From assembly GCF_900115365.1 (NCBI RefSeq), contig NZ_FOWD01000042.1, positions 1 through 35,579 on the forward strand: 35,579 bases of DNA, in the 5' to 3' direction. The translations under genes were made by a program, and so were the position numbers. The notes below the pieces were generated by a model. The model searched no databases. It was not told the origin of the DNA and worked only from the letters and a program-made list of their open reading frames with translations. This stretch comes from Anaerocolumna aminovalerica. GTDB lineage: Bacteria; Bacillota; Clostridia; Lachnospirales; Lachnospiraceae. This document shows positions 17,820-26,389 of the stretch, one piece after another. Every line of letters starts with the position of its first letter. Positions within the stretch are counted from its first letter, which is position 1.

Positions 17820-18050
17820 TTACTCTACTCCTTTTTCTTTTAAGTAATTAACTACTTCTTCCACTGTATTAATACAAGCCAAATCTTCAGATGGAATTTC
17901 GATATCATATTCCTCTTCCAATGCCATTACCAATTCAAATAAATCTAAGGAATCCGCTCCTAAATCATCTTTAAAAGAGGATGAAAGTGTAATTGTACTT
18001 TCCTCCACGTTTAATTGTTGTGCTATAATTGATTTAATTTTTTCTAACAT
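17820..18050 (-). CDS. acpP: Acyl carrier protein
   Basis: 76-residue acidic four-helix protein. S34 in [26 protein letters not shown] receives the 4'-phosphopantetheine arm. It carries the growing chain for the fab enzymes that follow it. It is 25 bases behind a membrane-protein gene on the same strand, so the operon extends upstream into the ECF sigma gene. Confidence 0.96.
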   Translation of the reverse strand: MLEKIKSIIAQQLNVEESTITLSSSFKDDLGADSLDLFELVMALEEEYDIEIPSEDLACINTVEEVVNYLKEKGVE

Positions 18051-18074
18051 CTTCTTTTCTCCTTTAATATTATT

Positions 18075-18611
18075 TTAATAGATTACTTGTATACTCTTTT
18101 TCAATAACTTGATGCCACTTTTGTGACGCTTTATTAGTATGATTATTATGCTTAAAATTACTACAAATGTGGCTGCAATTCCTGAAAGGACCTTTGTTAA
18201 ATTTCGAATATTCTTTTTAAATATTCCGATACTTAATCCACGTGTATCTGGATCATAAGTTTCCTTATCCTCATTTTCTATGTTATCATCATCTTCACTG
18301 TAATAATTACTCTTTCCGTTATCTGTTATATGCTTACTACTATGTTCAACTATGTCATTACCATAGATGTTTTCTCCTTCTTCCTTATTATTATCTGATT
18401 CCGTTTTATCCTGTTCTATAAGTTTTTCACATTCATTTTTATTGGAATATTTTTGTAAGAAAGAGCTGCCATATTGTTGTTTTGCTATCTTTTTTAATAA
18501 TTTACCAAGAAAAGAAAGAATGCCTTTTTTCATATCTTTTTCCATGTAATTATCCTGTAATAATTCAGGATCTAATTGACCAATCATATTAATTAATAAT
18601 ACTTCGTTCAT
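18075..18611 (-). CDS. Membrane-anchored protein, possible anti-sigma partner
   Basis: 178 residues, no recognised domain. The N-terminus (MNEVLLINMIGQLDPELLQD) resembles the opening of many clostridial single-pass proteins encoded after ECF sigma genes. A basic amphipathic stretch follows (residues 28-45), then an acidic, Asn/Asp/Glu-rich low-complexity middle (about 55-120). One hydrophobic helix lies at about 141-161 with a basic tail, suggesting a cytoplasmic N-terminal part tethered to the membrane. It starts 39 bases after the sigma gene with GGAGG. The anti-sigma role is inferred from position and topology only. Confidence 0.6.
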   Translation of the reverse strand: MNEVLLINMIGQLDPELLQDNYMEKDMKKGILSFLGKLLKKIAKQQYGSSFLQKYSNKNECEKLIEQDKTESDNNKEEGENIYGNDIVEHSSKHITDNGKSNYYSEDDDNIENEDKETYDPDTRGLSIGIFKKNIRNLTKVLSGIAATFVVILSIIIILIKRHKSGIKLLKKSIQVIY

Positions 18612-18650
18612 GTAACCTCCATTCCGGCTCTTAAGCGCCTTTTAAAGCAG

Positions 18651-19211
18651 CTAATATCTTTCTTTTTCAAATTCCTTTTTCATCTTTGTTCTTAATCTTG
18701 ATAATCGGCTATCCACCGCGGTAACTGTCATTTTTGTGGCTTTTGCAATATCCTTTGAGGATTGTAAATAAAAATATTTACGTATCACCAACTCTTTATC
18801 CGTTTCTTTTAGATGACTAATTACGTTACTCAATTGTTTCACATTTTCCTTACTAAATACCTTCCCCTCAACATTTTGACTATTATCAATATAATATTTT
18901 GCAATCTCAGAAATATCGTCAGGGAATTCACTTTCCTCTCTTCTGCTTAGATCACGAAGCTTATTAATGGCTGTATTACGTAAGATCACTTTCAGGTATG
19001 TCTTTAACGAAGCCCTTTCCATGTCATATCGATCTATATGATTCCAGATTTTTAGATAGGTATCATTAACACATTCTTCAATATCTCTTGAACGACTACC
19101 AAGTATACTTTTTGCTATATGTATTAACAATTTTTCATACTTGTCAGCTAGTTTAGATAAACCCAATTCATCCTTTTCATAAATTAAGTCTATAATGGCC
19201 TCATCCTTCAA
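18651..19211 (-). CDS. ECF-type sigma-70 family factor
   Basis: 186 residues. Region 2 spans about residues 20-90 (RDIEECVNDTYLKIWNHIDRYD, then the -10-binding LKTYLKVILRNTAINKLRD). A variable linker is followed by region 4 (about 125-180) with DKELVIRKYFYLQSSKDIAKATKMT and the recognition helix VTAVDSRLSRLRTKMKK. GGAGG precedes the start. It is the first gene of the run leading into the fatty-acid operon. The signal it answers and its target promoters are not evident from the window. Confidence 0.88.
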   Translation of the reverse strand: MKDEAIIDLIYEKDELGLSKLADKYEKLLIHIAKSILGSRSRDIEECVNDTYLKIWNHIDRYDMERASLKTYLKVILRNTAINKLRDLSRREESEFPDDISEIAKYYIDNSQNVEGKVFSKENVKQLSNVISHLKETDKELVIRKYFYLQSSKDIAKATKMTVTAVDSRLSRLRTKMKKEFEKERY

Positions 19212-19255
19212 GTTTAAGCCTCCTTCCTAAGCACTTAATTACTTATACACGTAAT

Positions 19256-19282
19256 TTTAGATTTTCTTGCAAAAAATCTAAA
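19256..19282. promoter_or_regulatory. AT-rich hairpin in the sigma-gene leader
   Basis: TTTAGATTTT (19256-19265) and AAAATCTAAA (19273-19282) form a perfect 10-bp stem with a 7-base loop, about 45 bases before the sigma start codon. It could be an operator or leader structure; there is no further support. Confidence 0.35.
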
Positions 19283-19398
19283 AAATAATTTGAAATTCAA
19301 AGTATATTTTATTTTAATGATTTTATAGCTTTATTACAAGAATTTAAATATATATTTTGTGGTAATTTTTTAAAATTTTTCCATCTTCATTTTTTACT

Positions 19399-19428
19399 AT
19401 TATGTACTTATGTGTGGGTTCAAGTCAA
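19399..19428 (-). promoter_or_regulatory. Promoter candidate for the sigma-fab-acc operon
   Basis: On the minus strand TTGACT (19423-19428) and CATAAT (19399-19404) are 18 bases apart, about 190 bases before the sigma gene. It looks like a housekeeping promoter, not an ECF one. Confidence 0.45.
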
Positions 19429-19507
19429 TATCTTTTTATGTCTTTCTATGTAATAGCCATGTCTTCATATCTTTAAACAGCCGCAAATAAGGGTAAAATA
19501 AACAAAA

Positions 19508-19643
19508 AGGCTGCAGCAAAATTATCATTCTAAAATCAAGTATAGCAGAATTATTTATTTGAATCTCTCCATGAAAGTGAGATTCACACCTATAATTCAA
19601 CTATGCTGAATTTGTAATCAGAATGGCAGTTTTGTAACAGCCT
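19508..19643. repeat. MITE-like palindromic repeat, copy 1
   Basis: About 136 bases with imperfect terminal inverted repeats: AGGCTGCAGCAAAATTATC from the left and, read inward from the right, AGGCTGTTACAAAACTGCC. An inner pair is AAGTATAGCAGAATTAT (near 19537) and ATAATTCAACTATGCTGAAT (near 19591), with a central hairpin TTGAATCTC/GAGATTCA. No coding capacity. The ends resemble the GGCTGTTGCAAAA-type ends of some Firmicute IS families, so a non-autonomous derivative is likely. Confidence 0.5.
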
Positions 19644-19718
19644 TTATATTTATTCTTACTTTCCATTTTTCTTAAATCAATTTTTAGACTTCTCTAAATC
19701 AAATTCACTACTGAGATG

Positions 19719-21206
19719 TTATTCTTTTAATAGGCCGCCCTTCGTATAATTATTGCTTCCATTCCATAATATCCATTCTTCGTACCCTGCATCATTAACC
19801 GCTTTAATCTGTGCTTTGATTTCCTCCGGCCCATAGGATTTATGATGGGTCAACCAGACGGCAGTAAAATCTTGAAGCCATGAACGAACAATTGCTTTCT
19901 GATTGCCTTCTTTAATCTGTTTCAATTGTTCCTCTGACTTTTTCAGTGCCTGTAATATCAGATTATAAGGCTCTAAATCCGGATGTTTAATTCCATATGC
20001 CCCATCTGCATAGTGTGAAGGGTAAATCATAGGGCAAATATAATCTAAATATTTAGACATCTGTATATAGTCTTGTCCAACTATATTCGCATCCACTTCG
20101 CTGTCTATAATTGCTCCATAAACATCGGCGGAAACATAAACACCTTGAGGTTTTAACCTTTCTGACGCATATTTTGTAAATTCATTGATTGCATCAATTT
20201 TTGTTTTGTCTTTGGCCTCTTCACCAAAATCCACTTGTTTCATACCTGAGTCTGTGGAAAAACGAATATAGTCAAATTGAATCTCGTCAAATCCTAATTT
20301 AACGGCTTCCCCAGCCACTGCAATAAGGTAATCCCAAACTTCTTTCTTATATGGATTTACCCAGCTAAGTCCATCTTTATCTTTAAAAATGGAACCATCT
20401 TTCTTTTTTAGACTAAGCTCCGGTTTGCCTTTTGCCAGAATGGGATCTTTAAAAGCAACAATTCTAGCTATTAAATAAATATCCTTTGCCTTTAGGTCCT
20501 TAATTAATCCTTCTATATCTCTGATATAATTAATAGTAGCATCAATCTCTTGGGCAATGTTTAAGTCCATGTTATACGTAATCTCACCGCTGTCATTTTT
20601 AATGTCAATTACCATTGCATTCAGTTCCGTTGTATCAACTAACTCTATTAATTCCTTCATATAAGTTTCGTTACCTGCTCTTGGTCCGGAAACATAGATC
20701 CCCTTTACTTTTACAGGGCTTCTGTTATCTATAAAGTTTGGCATAAAAGGCTCTTCCTGTAATCCATCTTCTCTTTTCCCAATAGCTAAGGTATCCTCTG
20801 CTTCTCCTTCGTCTGAGGTTTCATTCCCATTGGTATTACCGGAAGTGCTATCTTTCGCATTACCAGCAGTGTCACCTGCCTGGGGGCTATTTTGCGTGGT
20901 TTTTTCAGAACCTTCCGCATCTTCATCCACCTTTGCGGTATCTATATTATTTTCCTGCCCCTCTTGATTTATTTCTGCATTTAATTTTTCATTCCCTTTT
21001 CCAAACAAATTCTGATTGGAGTCCGATAATATATGATTAGCTATATAGAATGCCAAAAACCCAAGACCAATTGCAATAATCAAAATTATAAGAACATAAA
21101 GAAAACCTGGTTTTCTGCCTCTCCTTCCATATCCTCGTCTTCCTTTTCTTCTGTTTTTTCCACTATAGGGATTATTAAAATTCAGGTACATATCTTTTTT
21201 TCTCAT
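19719..21206 (-). CDS. Membrane-anchored putative glycoside hydrolase (DUF4015 type)
   Basis: 495 residues. A short cytoplasmic tail rich in Arg/Lys/Gly (about 10-33), one transmembrane helix (about 34-58), a low-complexity Asn/Glu/Ser/Thr linker (about 60-150), then an extracellular TIM-barrel-like domain (about 160-495). The last carries VKGIYVSGPRAG, NAMVIDIKNDSGEI, LIARIVAFKDP, GFDEIQFDYIRF, VSADVYG and CPMIYPSHYADG. This pattern is typical of the DUF4015/putative glycoside hydrolase family of Clostridia; substrate unknown, probably cell-wall or extracellular glycan. GGAGAC lies 5 bases before the ATG. Confidence 0.8.
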   Translation of the reverse strand: MRKKDMYLNFNNPYSGKNRRKGRRGYGRRGRKPGFLYVLIILIIAIGLGFLAFYIANHILSDSNQNLFGKGNEKLNAEINQEGQENNIDTAKVDEDAEGSEKTTQNSPQAGDTAGNAKDSTSGNTNGNETSDEGEAEDTLAIGKREDGLQEEPFMPNFIDNRSPVKVKGIYVSGPRAGNETYMKELIELVDTTELNAMVIDIKNDSGEITYNMDLNIAQEIDATINYIRDIEGLIKDLKAKDIYLIARIVAFKDPILAKGKPELSLKKKDGSIFKDKDGLSWVNPYKKEVWDYLIAVAGEAVKLGFDEIQFDYIRFSTDSGMKQVDFGEEAKDKTKIDAINEFTKYASERLKPQGVYVSADVYGAIIDSEVDANIVGQDYIQMSKYLDYICPMIYPSHYADGAYGIKHPDLEPYNLILQALKKSEEQLKQIKEGNQKAIVRSWLQDFTAVWLTHHKSYGPEEIKAQIKAVNDAGYEEWILWNGSNNYTKGGLLKE

Positions 21207-21488
21207 TCTCGTCTCCTATTTGCTATTCCTTTTGTGTCATCTCCTATTATAAAATTATTTTCGTTACGAGTATTCACTATGTAGATAAAATAGGATATGT
21301 TGCTAAATATTATGGTTGATTTATAATATAATCATTCAATTATTTTTAATAATTCGTATAAATGAATCAAGGGTATTTTCTGATGAAATTTAGTATAACA
21401 TAATTTTATACTTAGTTCTACCTCTAATTAGATATTACTTACAATAATGAATACAGAATTCACAGATATCTGGTAATAATAGAGAAAA

Positions 21489-21634
21489 AAGCTTGGGTAA
21501 TCCATAATTCTTAAAGTACAAAATCAGCTATGCCGAATTATATCAGAAGAATCTTGTACTTTAATAAAATACTTCCTTTATAGTTCAACATAGCTGAATT
21601 TATACTCAAAAGATAGTTTTGCTACTATCTGCTG
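21489..21634. repeat. MITE-like palindromic repeat, copy 2, in the 437-base gap
   Basis: Shares with the copy at 19.5 kb the pair AAATCAGCTATGCCGAATTA (21520s) and AGTTCAACATAGCTGAATTT (21582-21601). It also shares the following AGTTTTG-TAC stretch and a TTTATATTC tail. Internal arms AAAGTACAA/TTGTACTTT and a GATAG...CTATC hairpin near the right end differ from copy 1. It abuts the 3' end of the SEC-C gene and may supply its terminator. Bases 21207-21480 show nothing recognisable. Confidence 0.45.
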
Positions 21635-21643
21635 TTTATATTC

Positions 21644-22150
21644 TTATTGGTTTGCACCACAACATTTTTTATATTTTTTACCGCTGCCGCATGGACATGG
21701 GTCATTTCTTCCGACTTTCTTTTCTTTTATTACAGTACCGGACAGTTTTGAATTACGGTATAAATCTTTTCTCTTTTCTTCTGACAGAAGGTTGTCCCAA
21801 GCTGGTAATTCATATAGCCAATCTGCTTTTGCTCCTACCATATTAAAGTATAATTTTTCAAGATCAAAGCCTAAATTTACTTTTGTAGCAGCCTCCATTT
21901 CCTCAATTGGGTTTGGATTTTTTAAACTATCATTAATACCGTCAAGGAATCCTACCATAATAGATAAATCAGTGTTATATTTTGCAGCTAATTCTTCAAC
22001 AGTTCCTTCTACTACAGTATTAGGCTCTGCTAGAAGCTGTTCATAGATACCTTTCTCAATGTTAAAATAATTAGCCCAAAATAGTTGATCTTCCCTTGGT
22101 GTTTTTTCTTGTTCGTAAGCAACTGCTCTCCACTCTTGTAATAAGCTCAT
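21644..22150 (-). CDS. SEC-C metal-binding domain protein
   Basis: 168 residues from the ATG at 22150. An ATG three codons earlier overlaps the AAAGGATG ribosome binding site and is disfavoured. The first 145 residues are mostly helical and acidic with no recognised domain. The C-terminal [20 protein letters not shown] is a complete SEC-C zinc motif (C-x-C...C-C), as found at the end of SecA and many small proteins. Function is unknown; zinc binding and an accessory protein-protein role are the most that can be inferred. Confidence 0.8.
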   Translation of the reverse strand: MSLLQEWRAVAYEQEKTPREDQLFWANYFNIEKGIYEQLLAEPNTVVEGTVEELAAKYNTDLSIMVGFLDGINDSLKNPNPIEEMEAATKVNLGFDLEKLYFNMVGAKADWLYELPAWDNLLSEEKRKDLYRNSKLSGTVIKEKKVGRNDPCPCGSGKKYKKCCGANQ

Positions 22151-22383
22151 TTTGTTCATCCTTTCTGTTTATCTCTTTCGTCAAAGCAGACATACCCATC
22201 TGCTAAATTTTTAATTTTCATTGGATAAAATGTTTCACATTTTAATAACTTAACATGGGTTGAAAGCTATGTCAAGTAGTTCGTTATTTTTAAAAATTAA
22301 GCAAAAAACTCATTTAATTGAATAATTTACAATTTTCATTATAATCAATGTATAAAAAACTGATAGCCGTATCATACTATAGT

Positions 22384-22582
22384 TAATCTAATTCAAATAA
22401 TTAGATTACACAAGATGCGTAATCTTATTCAATAATTGGATCCCCCCTCCAATTATGATCGTTCAACAAATGAAAAACTTTGTTAAACGATTGCGCAACC
22501 AACACCAAAGAAAAGTTAAATACTTATCCTCCCCTTTTTAGTGAAACCCCCGTTACAATGGCGTAACGGGGGTTTTGCTTTT
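22384..22582 (+). ncRNA. Candidate structured RNA: four consecutive hairpins ending in a terminator
   Basis: The 450-base gap before the Crp/Fnr gene holds four stems in a row. They are TAATCTAATT/AATTAGATTA (22384-22408), ATAATTGGA/TCCAATTAT around a C-rich loop (22432-22456), ATCGTTCAACAAA/TTTGTTAAACGAT with one mismatch (22458-22491), and the 13-bp stem at 22544-22575 followed by TTTTGCTTTT. The series reads like a short plus-strand transcript ending at a terminator. No promoter was identified with confidence and no known RNA family was recognised. Confidence 0.4.
22544..22582 (+). repeat. Dispersed terminator-like hairpin, copy 1
   Basis: AAACCCCCGTTAC (22544-22556) and GTAACGGGGGTTT (22563-22575) form a perfect 13-bp stem around AATGGC. 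It is preceded by CCTCCCCTTTTTAG and followed by TTTTGCTTTT. The same preceding block and the 6-base loop recur at 26.5 and 27.8 kb with compensating stem changes. It lies 30 bases past the stop of the minus-strand Crp/Fnr gene. Confidence 0.8.
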
Positions 22583-22611
22583 CATGGCACAGGGATTTTT
22601 TTATCTACCTA

Positions 22612-23274
22612 TCAATTATTAAGTAGCTTGAACTCGTTTTTATAGAAATCAATTAAACCGTCGCGTTTCATCCATGCAAGCTCTCTGGATAGGGCACTAC
22701 GGTCTACATCCAAATATTCGGCCAGGGCTTCTCTATCAAAGGGAATTGAAAAAGTTTGCGCTCCAACCTCACTACTAACTCTTATTAAATAAGTTAATAC
22801 CTTGTCGCGGATAGTAGGCATAATCAGACAATCATTACGATCATGTAGTTCTAATGCTCGTTCTGCAATACTATCAAAAAGATTGCCGAGTAATTGTTCG
22901 TGTACCATACAAAGCTTTGTACAGCGGCTCAATATATTTTTGACGGGAATAAAAAGAACTGCAAGGGGCTCTAATGCCTGTACTGACATAGGACACTTTC
23001 GTCCACGACTAACTGCTGTTAAAACAGCGGTGTATCCTCCCGGATAATGAAGAGATACAATAATTTGTTTTCCCGCAATATTCAATTTGGTGCTTTGGGC
23101 GATACCGTGCAATATGATACCTATATCATTTACAAAATCACCCTCACGGACAATCATTTCATCCTTTGCATATTCTTTCCGTGTGGCAGATAAACATTTA
23201 AGTATTTTTTTAATATCATTCGGTGCAATCTCCGAAAACAAACTGGATTGGCATAAAGAATCTAAGTCGTTCAT
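22612..23274 (-). CDS. Crp/Fnr-family transcriptional regulator (second)
   Basis: 220 residues. N-terminal cyclic-nucleotide-binding-like domain (about 8-120, with KDEMIVREGDFVNDIGIILHG and YPGGYTAVLTAV), dimerisation helix, and C-terminal winged helix with REALAEYLDVDRSALSRELAWMK. No Fnr-type N-terminal iron-sulfur cysteines. It is divergent from a LUD-domain gene, and a perfect palindrome lies 13 bases before its start codon, suggesting autoregulation and control of the neighbour. The effector is unknown. Confidence 0.88.
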   Translation of the reverse strand: MNDLDSLCQSSLFSEIAPNDIKKILKCLSATRKEYAKDEMIVREGDFVNDIGIILHGIAQSTKLNIAGKQIIVSLHYPGGYTAVLTAVSRGRKCPMSVQALEPLAVLFIPVKNILSRCTKLCMVHEQLLGNLFDSIAERALELHDRNDCLIMPTIRDKVLTYLIRVSSEVGAQTFSIPFDREALAEYLDVDRSALSRELAWMKRDGLIDFYKNEFKLLNN

Positions 23275-23286
23275 AAACTTTTCCTC

Positions 23287-23334
23287 GTTGCACGTGCAAC
23301 ATACTTTTTCTTTCTATCATACTATGCTTATAAT
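23287..23334 (+). promoter_or_regulatory. Palindromic operator and -10 between divergent Crp/Fnr and LUD genes
   Basis: GTTGCACGTGCAAC (23287-23300) is a perfect 14-base palindrome just upstream of the Crp/Fnr ribosome binding site. On the plus strand TATAAT (23329-23334) follows without a clear -35, putting the palindrome near -47 of the LUD transcript. Likely the binding site of the adjacent regulator; this is inference. Confidence 0.55.
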
Positions 23335-23384
23335 GAATATACAAGAGGTTTAAACATTCCCAATAATCAGAATGGAGGATAGCA

Positions 23385-24056
23385 ATGCAAGAGAAAGATA
23401 ATGCAATAAAAGCGAGAAATTGTCTTTTGGCACTAAAGATAATTAAAAATCTGCAAAGCAGAAAATTTGAAGCCTATTACTATGATAATGCCACCGAAGC
23501 TGTCGAAAAAGCATTATCTCTTATTCCCGAACAATCATCAGTGTCGTGGGGAGGTTCCGTCACACTTGAAGAAATTGGATTGCTTGACAGGATATATCAA
23601 GGCAAATATACAATCATTGACCGTGATAAAGCGCAAACAATGGATGAACGATATGACCTTATGCGTCAATCACTTTTGTGTGATACCTATTTGACAAGTT
23701 TCAACGCAATCAGTGAGGATGGCATATTAGTCAATGTGGATAGTGTTGGAAATCGAACTGCGGCAATTACTTTTGGCCCGAAGAGCGTTATCGCTATTGT
23801 TGGGATGAATAAGATATGCAAAACCGCCGAGGATGCAGTAGTTAGGGCAAGAACATATGCCGCTCCCATCAATGTGCAACGCTGCTCTTCCAGCCCATTT
23901 TTACATCCGCCTACAAAGACCCCTTGTGTTATCAATGGTGCTTGTGGGGATTGCAAAGCAGAGGACTGCCTTTGTTCTTATATTGTCCAGACAAGAATGT
24001 GTAAAACTGCCGGAAGAATAAAGATTATTCTTGTTGGTGAATCTTTGGGACTATAA
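23385..24056 (+). CDS. LUD-domain protein (LutC/LutB-like, DUF162)
   Basis: 223 residues with the LUD fold signatures: QSRKFEAYYYDNATEAVEKAL, SVSWGGSVTLEEIGL, the strand-loop ISEDGILVNVDSVGNRTAAI, and FGPKSVIAIVGMNKI, as in lactate-utilisation proteins. A C-terminal cysteine-rich tail (GACGDCKAEDCLC, then a further Cys) may bind a metal or cluster. No lutA/lutB partner is adjacent; stand-alone LUD proteins of this kind next to Crp/Fnr regulators occur in Clostridia, with unknown substrate. GGAGG precedes the ATG. Confidence 0.8.
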   Translation: MQEKDNAIKARNCLLALKIIKNLQSRKFEAYYYDNATEAVEKALSLIPEQSSVSWGGSVTLEEIGLLDRIYQGKYTIIDRDKAQTMDERYDLMRQSLLCDTYLTSFNAISEDGILVNVDSVGNRTAAITFGPKSVIAIVGMNKICKTAEDAVVRARTYAAPINVQRCSSSPFLHPPTKTPCVINGACGDCKAEDCLCSYIVQTRMCKTAGRIKIILVGESLGL

Positions 24057-24123
24057 GTTTCATTCTTCAGTCATTATTATGATGCATTTTAATTGTACTT
24101 TAACTTTACATTTACCTTAAACC

Positions 24124-24166
24124 ATTCCTTTTTAGCAATAGCCTGCCACGCAGAGCGAACTTGCTA
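24124..24166 (+). repeat. Dispersed hairpin, degenerate copy 2
   Basis: CATTCCTTTTTAGCAATAGCC followed by a shortened stem (CTGC/GCAG, outer AGCAA/TTGCT) matches the block CCTTTTTAGCAA that precedes the other copies. The right arm overlaps the stop codon of the histidine kinase gene. It is too degraded to be a good terminator. Confidence 0.45.
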
Positions 24167-25471
24167 ACTACAGTTTGTTTTACATATTTCAAATTCTACC
24201 TTTGCTATAAACACATCATCATCTATTTTTACGCTAAAATGTCCGCTACAGGCTTCGGTATAGGTTTTGGCAATGGCTAGTCCCAAACCATTGCCACTTG
24301 TTGTCCGTGCTTTATCTGCTCTTGTAAAACGATCTACAATCTCACTTTCCAAAAAATTCATTTCATAATTTGCAACATTCTTAATTGTTAAATTAATATG
24401 ACTAGCATGAACAAACGTTGCAATTATAATTCTGGACCCCGATAGAGAATATTTAATTGCATTTTCAATCAAATTCTGACAAACACGATACATAGAGGCA
24501 CTATCTGCTATGAAATCAGTAGCATCTTCTGTCAGGGAAAGCTTTATTATTTTATCATTGCTTTTTATTATATGATCCATATCCGCTATAATTTGTATTA
24601 CCAACCGATTCATATTAATCGTTTCCATATGTAAGTCCATATTTCCGCTTGCTGTTTTGGCCAAATCGAATAAGCTCTGAATCATTTCGTTTAATTTCTC
24701 TGCTTTGTCTGCGATACCCGTCACATAATCTTTCATAACTTCAGAGAGTTCTTCCTTCTTTATCAGATCAATATATCCAATCATTGATGTCAAAGGTGTT
24801 TTTAAATCATGTGAAACATTAGTAATAAGCTCTATTTTCATCTTTTCGTCCCGCAATTGATCTTCCATCGCCTGTGACGTGATACTGCCCAAATTCACAA
24901 GAATCTCCCCATAGTTAAAGAACGATTCCTTCTCACTAAAAGGATTACTGATATGCCAATTACCATCTGCGATTAATTCCAGCATCATCTCAAGCTTTTT
25001 AATCTGTCGTTTTTCGGGACTATAATAAATTATTATATGATAACAAACTATAATTTCATAACATACAGGGATTACCAAATAAATAAACCATAAAATATAA
25101 GTAAGATGGTCATATGTAATCAGGTCCTGCGCAAATGTATAACCTCCGCTCCTCTTACATAAATTTAAGATTAACAAACTTAACAGATAATAAGGAATTA
25201 GCGGAATATGAAGTTTACAGATTCTTTTTTTTAAAATTTCATCATTTTCTAATGTTTTATTTGGTTGTTGTGCGTTCCACTTAATGAAGATTTTATTAAC
25301 TCCAATAATAAAAATCCCGATAAGGCTAATAAACATTAATACAAAGGCTCCTGAATTGTACCTATAATAAACAGCTTTTTGGATTAATGTTGTTAATGCT
25401 ATAAAAAATATTATCCCACATATTACAAAAACTGTTGTTTCAATTTTTGATTTTTTCAATTTTATATCCAA
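24164..25471 (-). CDS. Sensor histidine kinase, VanS-like
   Basis: 435 residues. Four predicted transmembrane helices (about 12-31, 42-62, 88-105, 124-150) with little extracellular loop, a HAMP-like linker, the H-box NVSHDLKTPLTSMIGY with H221 as phospho-acceptor, N-box NLIENAIKYS, and G-box SGNGLGLAI. The start is a TTG at 25471 inside the end of the response-regulator gene (32-base overlap); the ribosome binding site is weak and the exact start is uncertain. The stimulus cannot be inferred; no transporter or van gene is adjacent. Confidence 0.85.
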   Translation of the reverse strand: MDIKLKKSKIETTVFVICGIIFFIALTTLIQKAVYYRYNSGAFVLMFISLIGIFIIGVNKIFIKWNAQQPNKTLENDEILKKRICKLHIPLIPYYLLSLLILNLCKRSGGYTFAQDLITYDHLTYILWFIYLVIPVCYEIIVCYHIIIYYSPEKRQIKKLEMMLELIADGNWHISNPFSEKESFFNYGEILVNLGSITSQAMEDQLRDEKMKIELITNVSHDLKTPLTSMIGYIDLIKKEELSEVMKDYVTGIADKAEKLNEMIQSLFDLAKTASGNMDLHMETINMNRLVIQIIADMDHIIKSNDKIIKLSLTEDATDFIADSASMYRVCQNLIENAIKYSLSGSRIIIATFVHASHINLTIKNVANYEMNFLESEIVDRFTRADKARTTSGNGLGLAIAKTYTEACSGHFSVKIDDDVFIAKVEFEICKTNCS

Positions 25472-26150
25472 TTCCCCACACCACCTTTAAATATCTTGGA
25501 TTTTTTGTATTTACTTCTATTTTCTCTCTAATTCTTCTGATATGTACCATAACTGTATTTTCTACAGCAAAGCAATTTTTATCATCCCATACTTTTTCAT
25601 ATATCTCCTCAGCTGAGAATACTCTTCCTACATTACGAATAAGAAGCTCCATAATATGGTATTCTTTCGCTGTAAGCCTTACCTCTGTTCCATTTACAAT
25701 AACCGTTTTCGAGGATATATCCAACACCAAATCACCATTGATGATTTTATTCTCAGTATTTTGAGGTCTTCCTTCATTCCAGACCAGATAGCGCCGTAAT
25801 TGTGCTTGTACTCTTGCCATCAATTCCGCTGTATTAAATGGTTTCGTAATATAATCATCCGCCCCCATAATCAGGCCGGATACCTTATCACTTTCCTCCG
25901 TCTTTGCTGATAAAATGATGATTGGTATTTTTTTATGTTCACGAATTTTCATCATTGCTGTTAAACCATTCATCCTTGGCATCATAACATCAAGAAGGAT
26001 TAAATCAATAGGATTATCCTTTATGATTTCCAGCGCCTCCATACCATCATAAGCTTTTTCAACCTCATAACCCTCAAATTCCAATAATTTTGATAATGTA
26101 TAAATTATCTCCTTATTATCGTCTACTAAAAGTATTTTCTGTTTATCCAT
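25440..26150 (-). CDS. OmpR/PhoB-family response regulator
   Basis: 236 residues. Receiver domain with the acidic pair D10-D11, phospho-acceptor D54 (LILLDVMMPRMNG), the Thr/Ser switch in IIILSAKT and K in ITKPF. The C-terminal winged helix (about 135-232) has LTAKEYHIMELLIRNVGRVFS and VMVHIRRIREKI. It is upstream of and overlaps its kinase gene, so the two are made together. Confidence 0.92.
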   Translation of the reverse strand: MDKQKILLVDDNKEIIYTLSKLLEFEGYEVEKAYDGMEALEIIKDNPIDLILLDVMMPRMNGLTAMMKIREHKKIPIIILSAKTEESDKVSGLIMGADDYITKPFNTAELMARVQAQLRRYLVWNEGRPQNTENKIINGDLVLDISSKTVIVNGTEVRLTAKEYHIMELLIRNVGRVFSAEEIYEKVWDDKNCFAVENTVMVHIRRIREKIEVNTKNPRYLKVVWGIGYKIEKIKN

Positions 26151-26389
26151 TACATTCTTTACGCCATTCCTTCCATTGATTAATCACCGGTGTAATTACA
26201 ACTCAAATTAATATTTTTTAAGCTGGCTTTATTATAAATTAAAACAATTTCACTAAAGTCAACATTATTCTTACAAATTTCTTAACTATGTGTTTTAGTT
26301 CCCCTAAATACTGATGCATTAAGATACAGCCCGATACTACCATAATTTCCTGATGTTTCAACTGAATATGACCAATACGTAACTTATAT

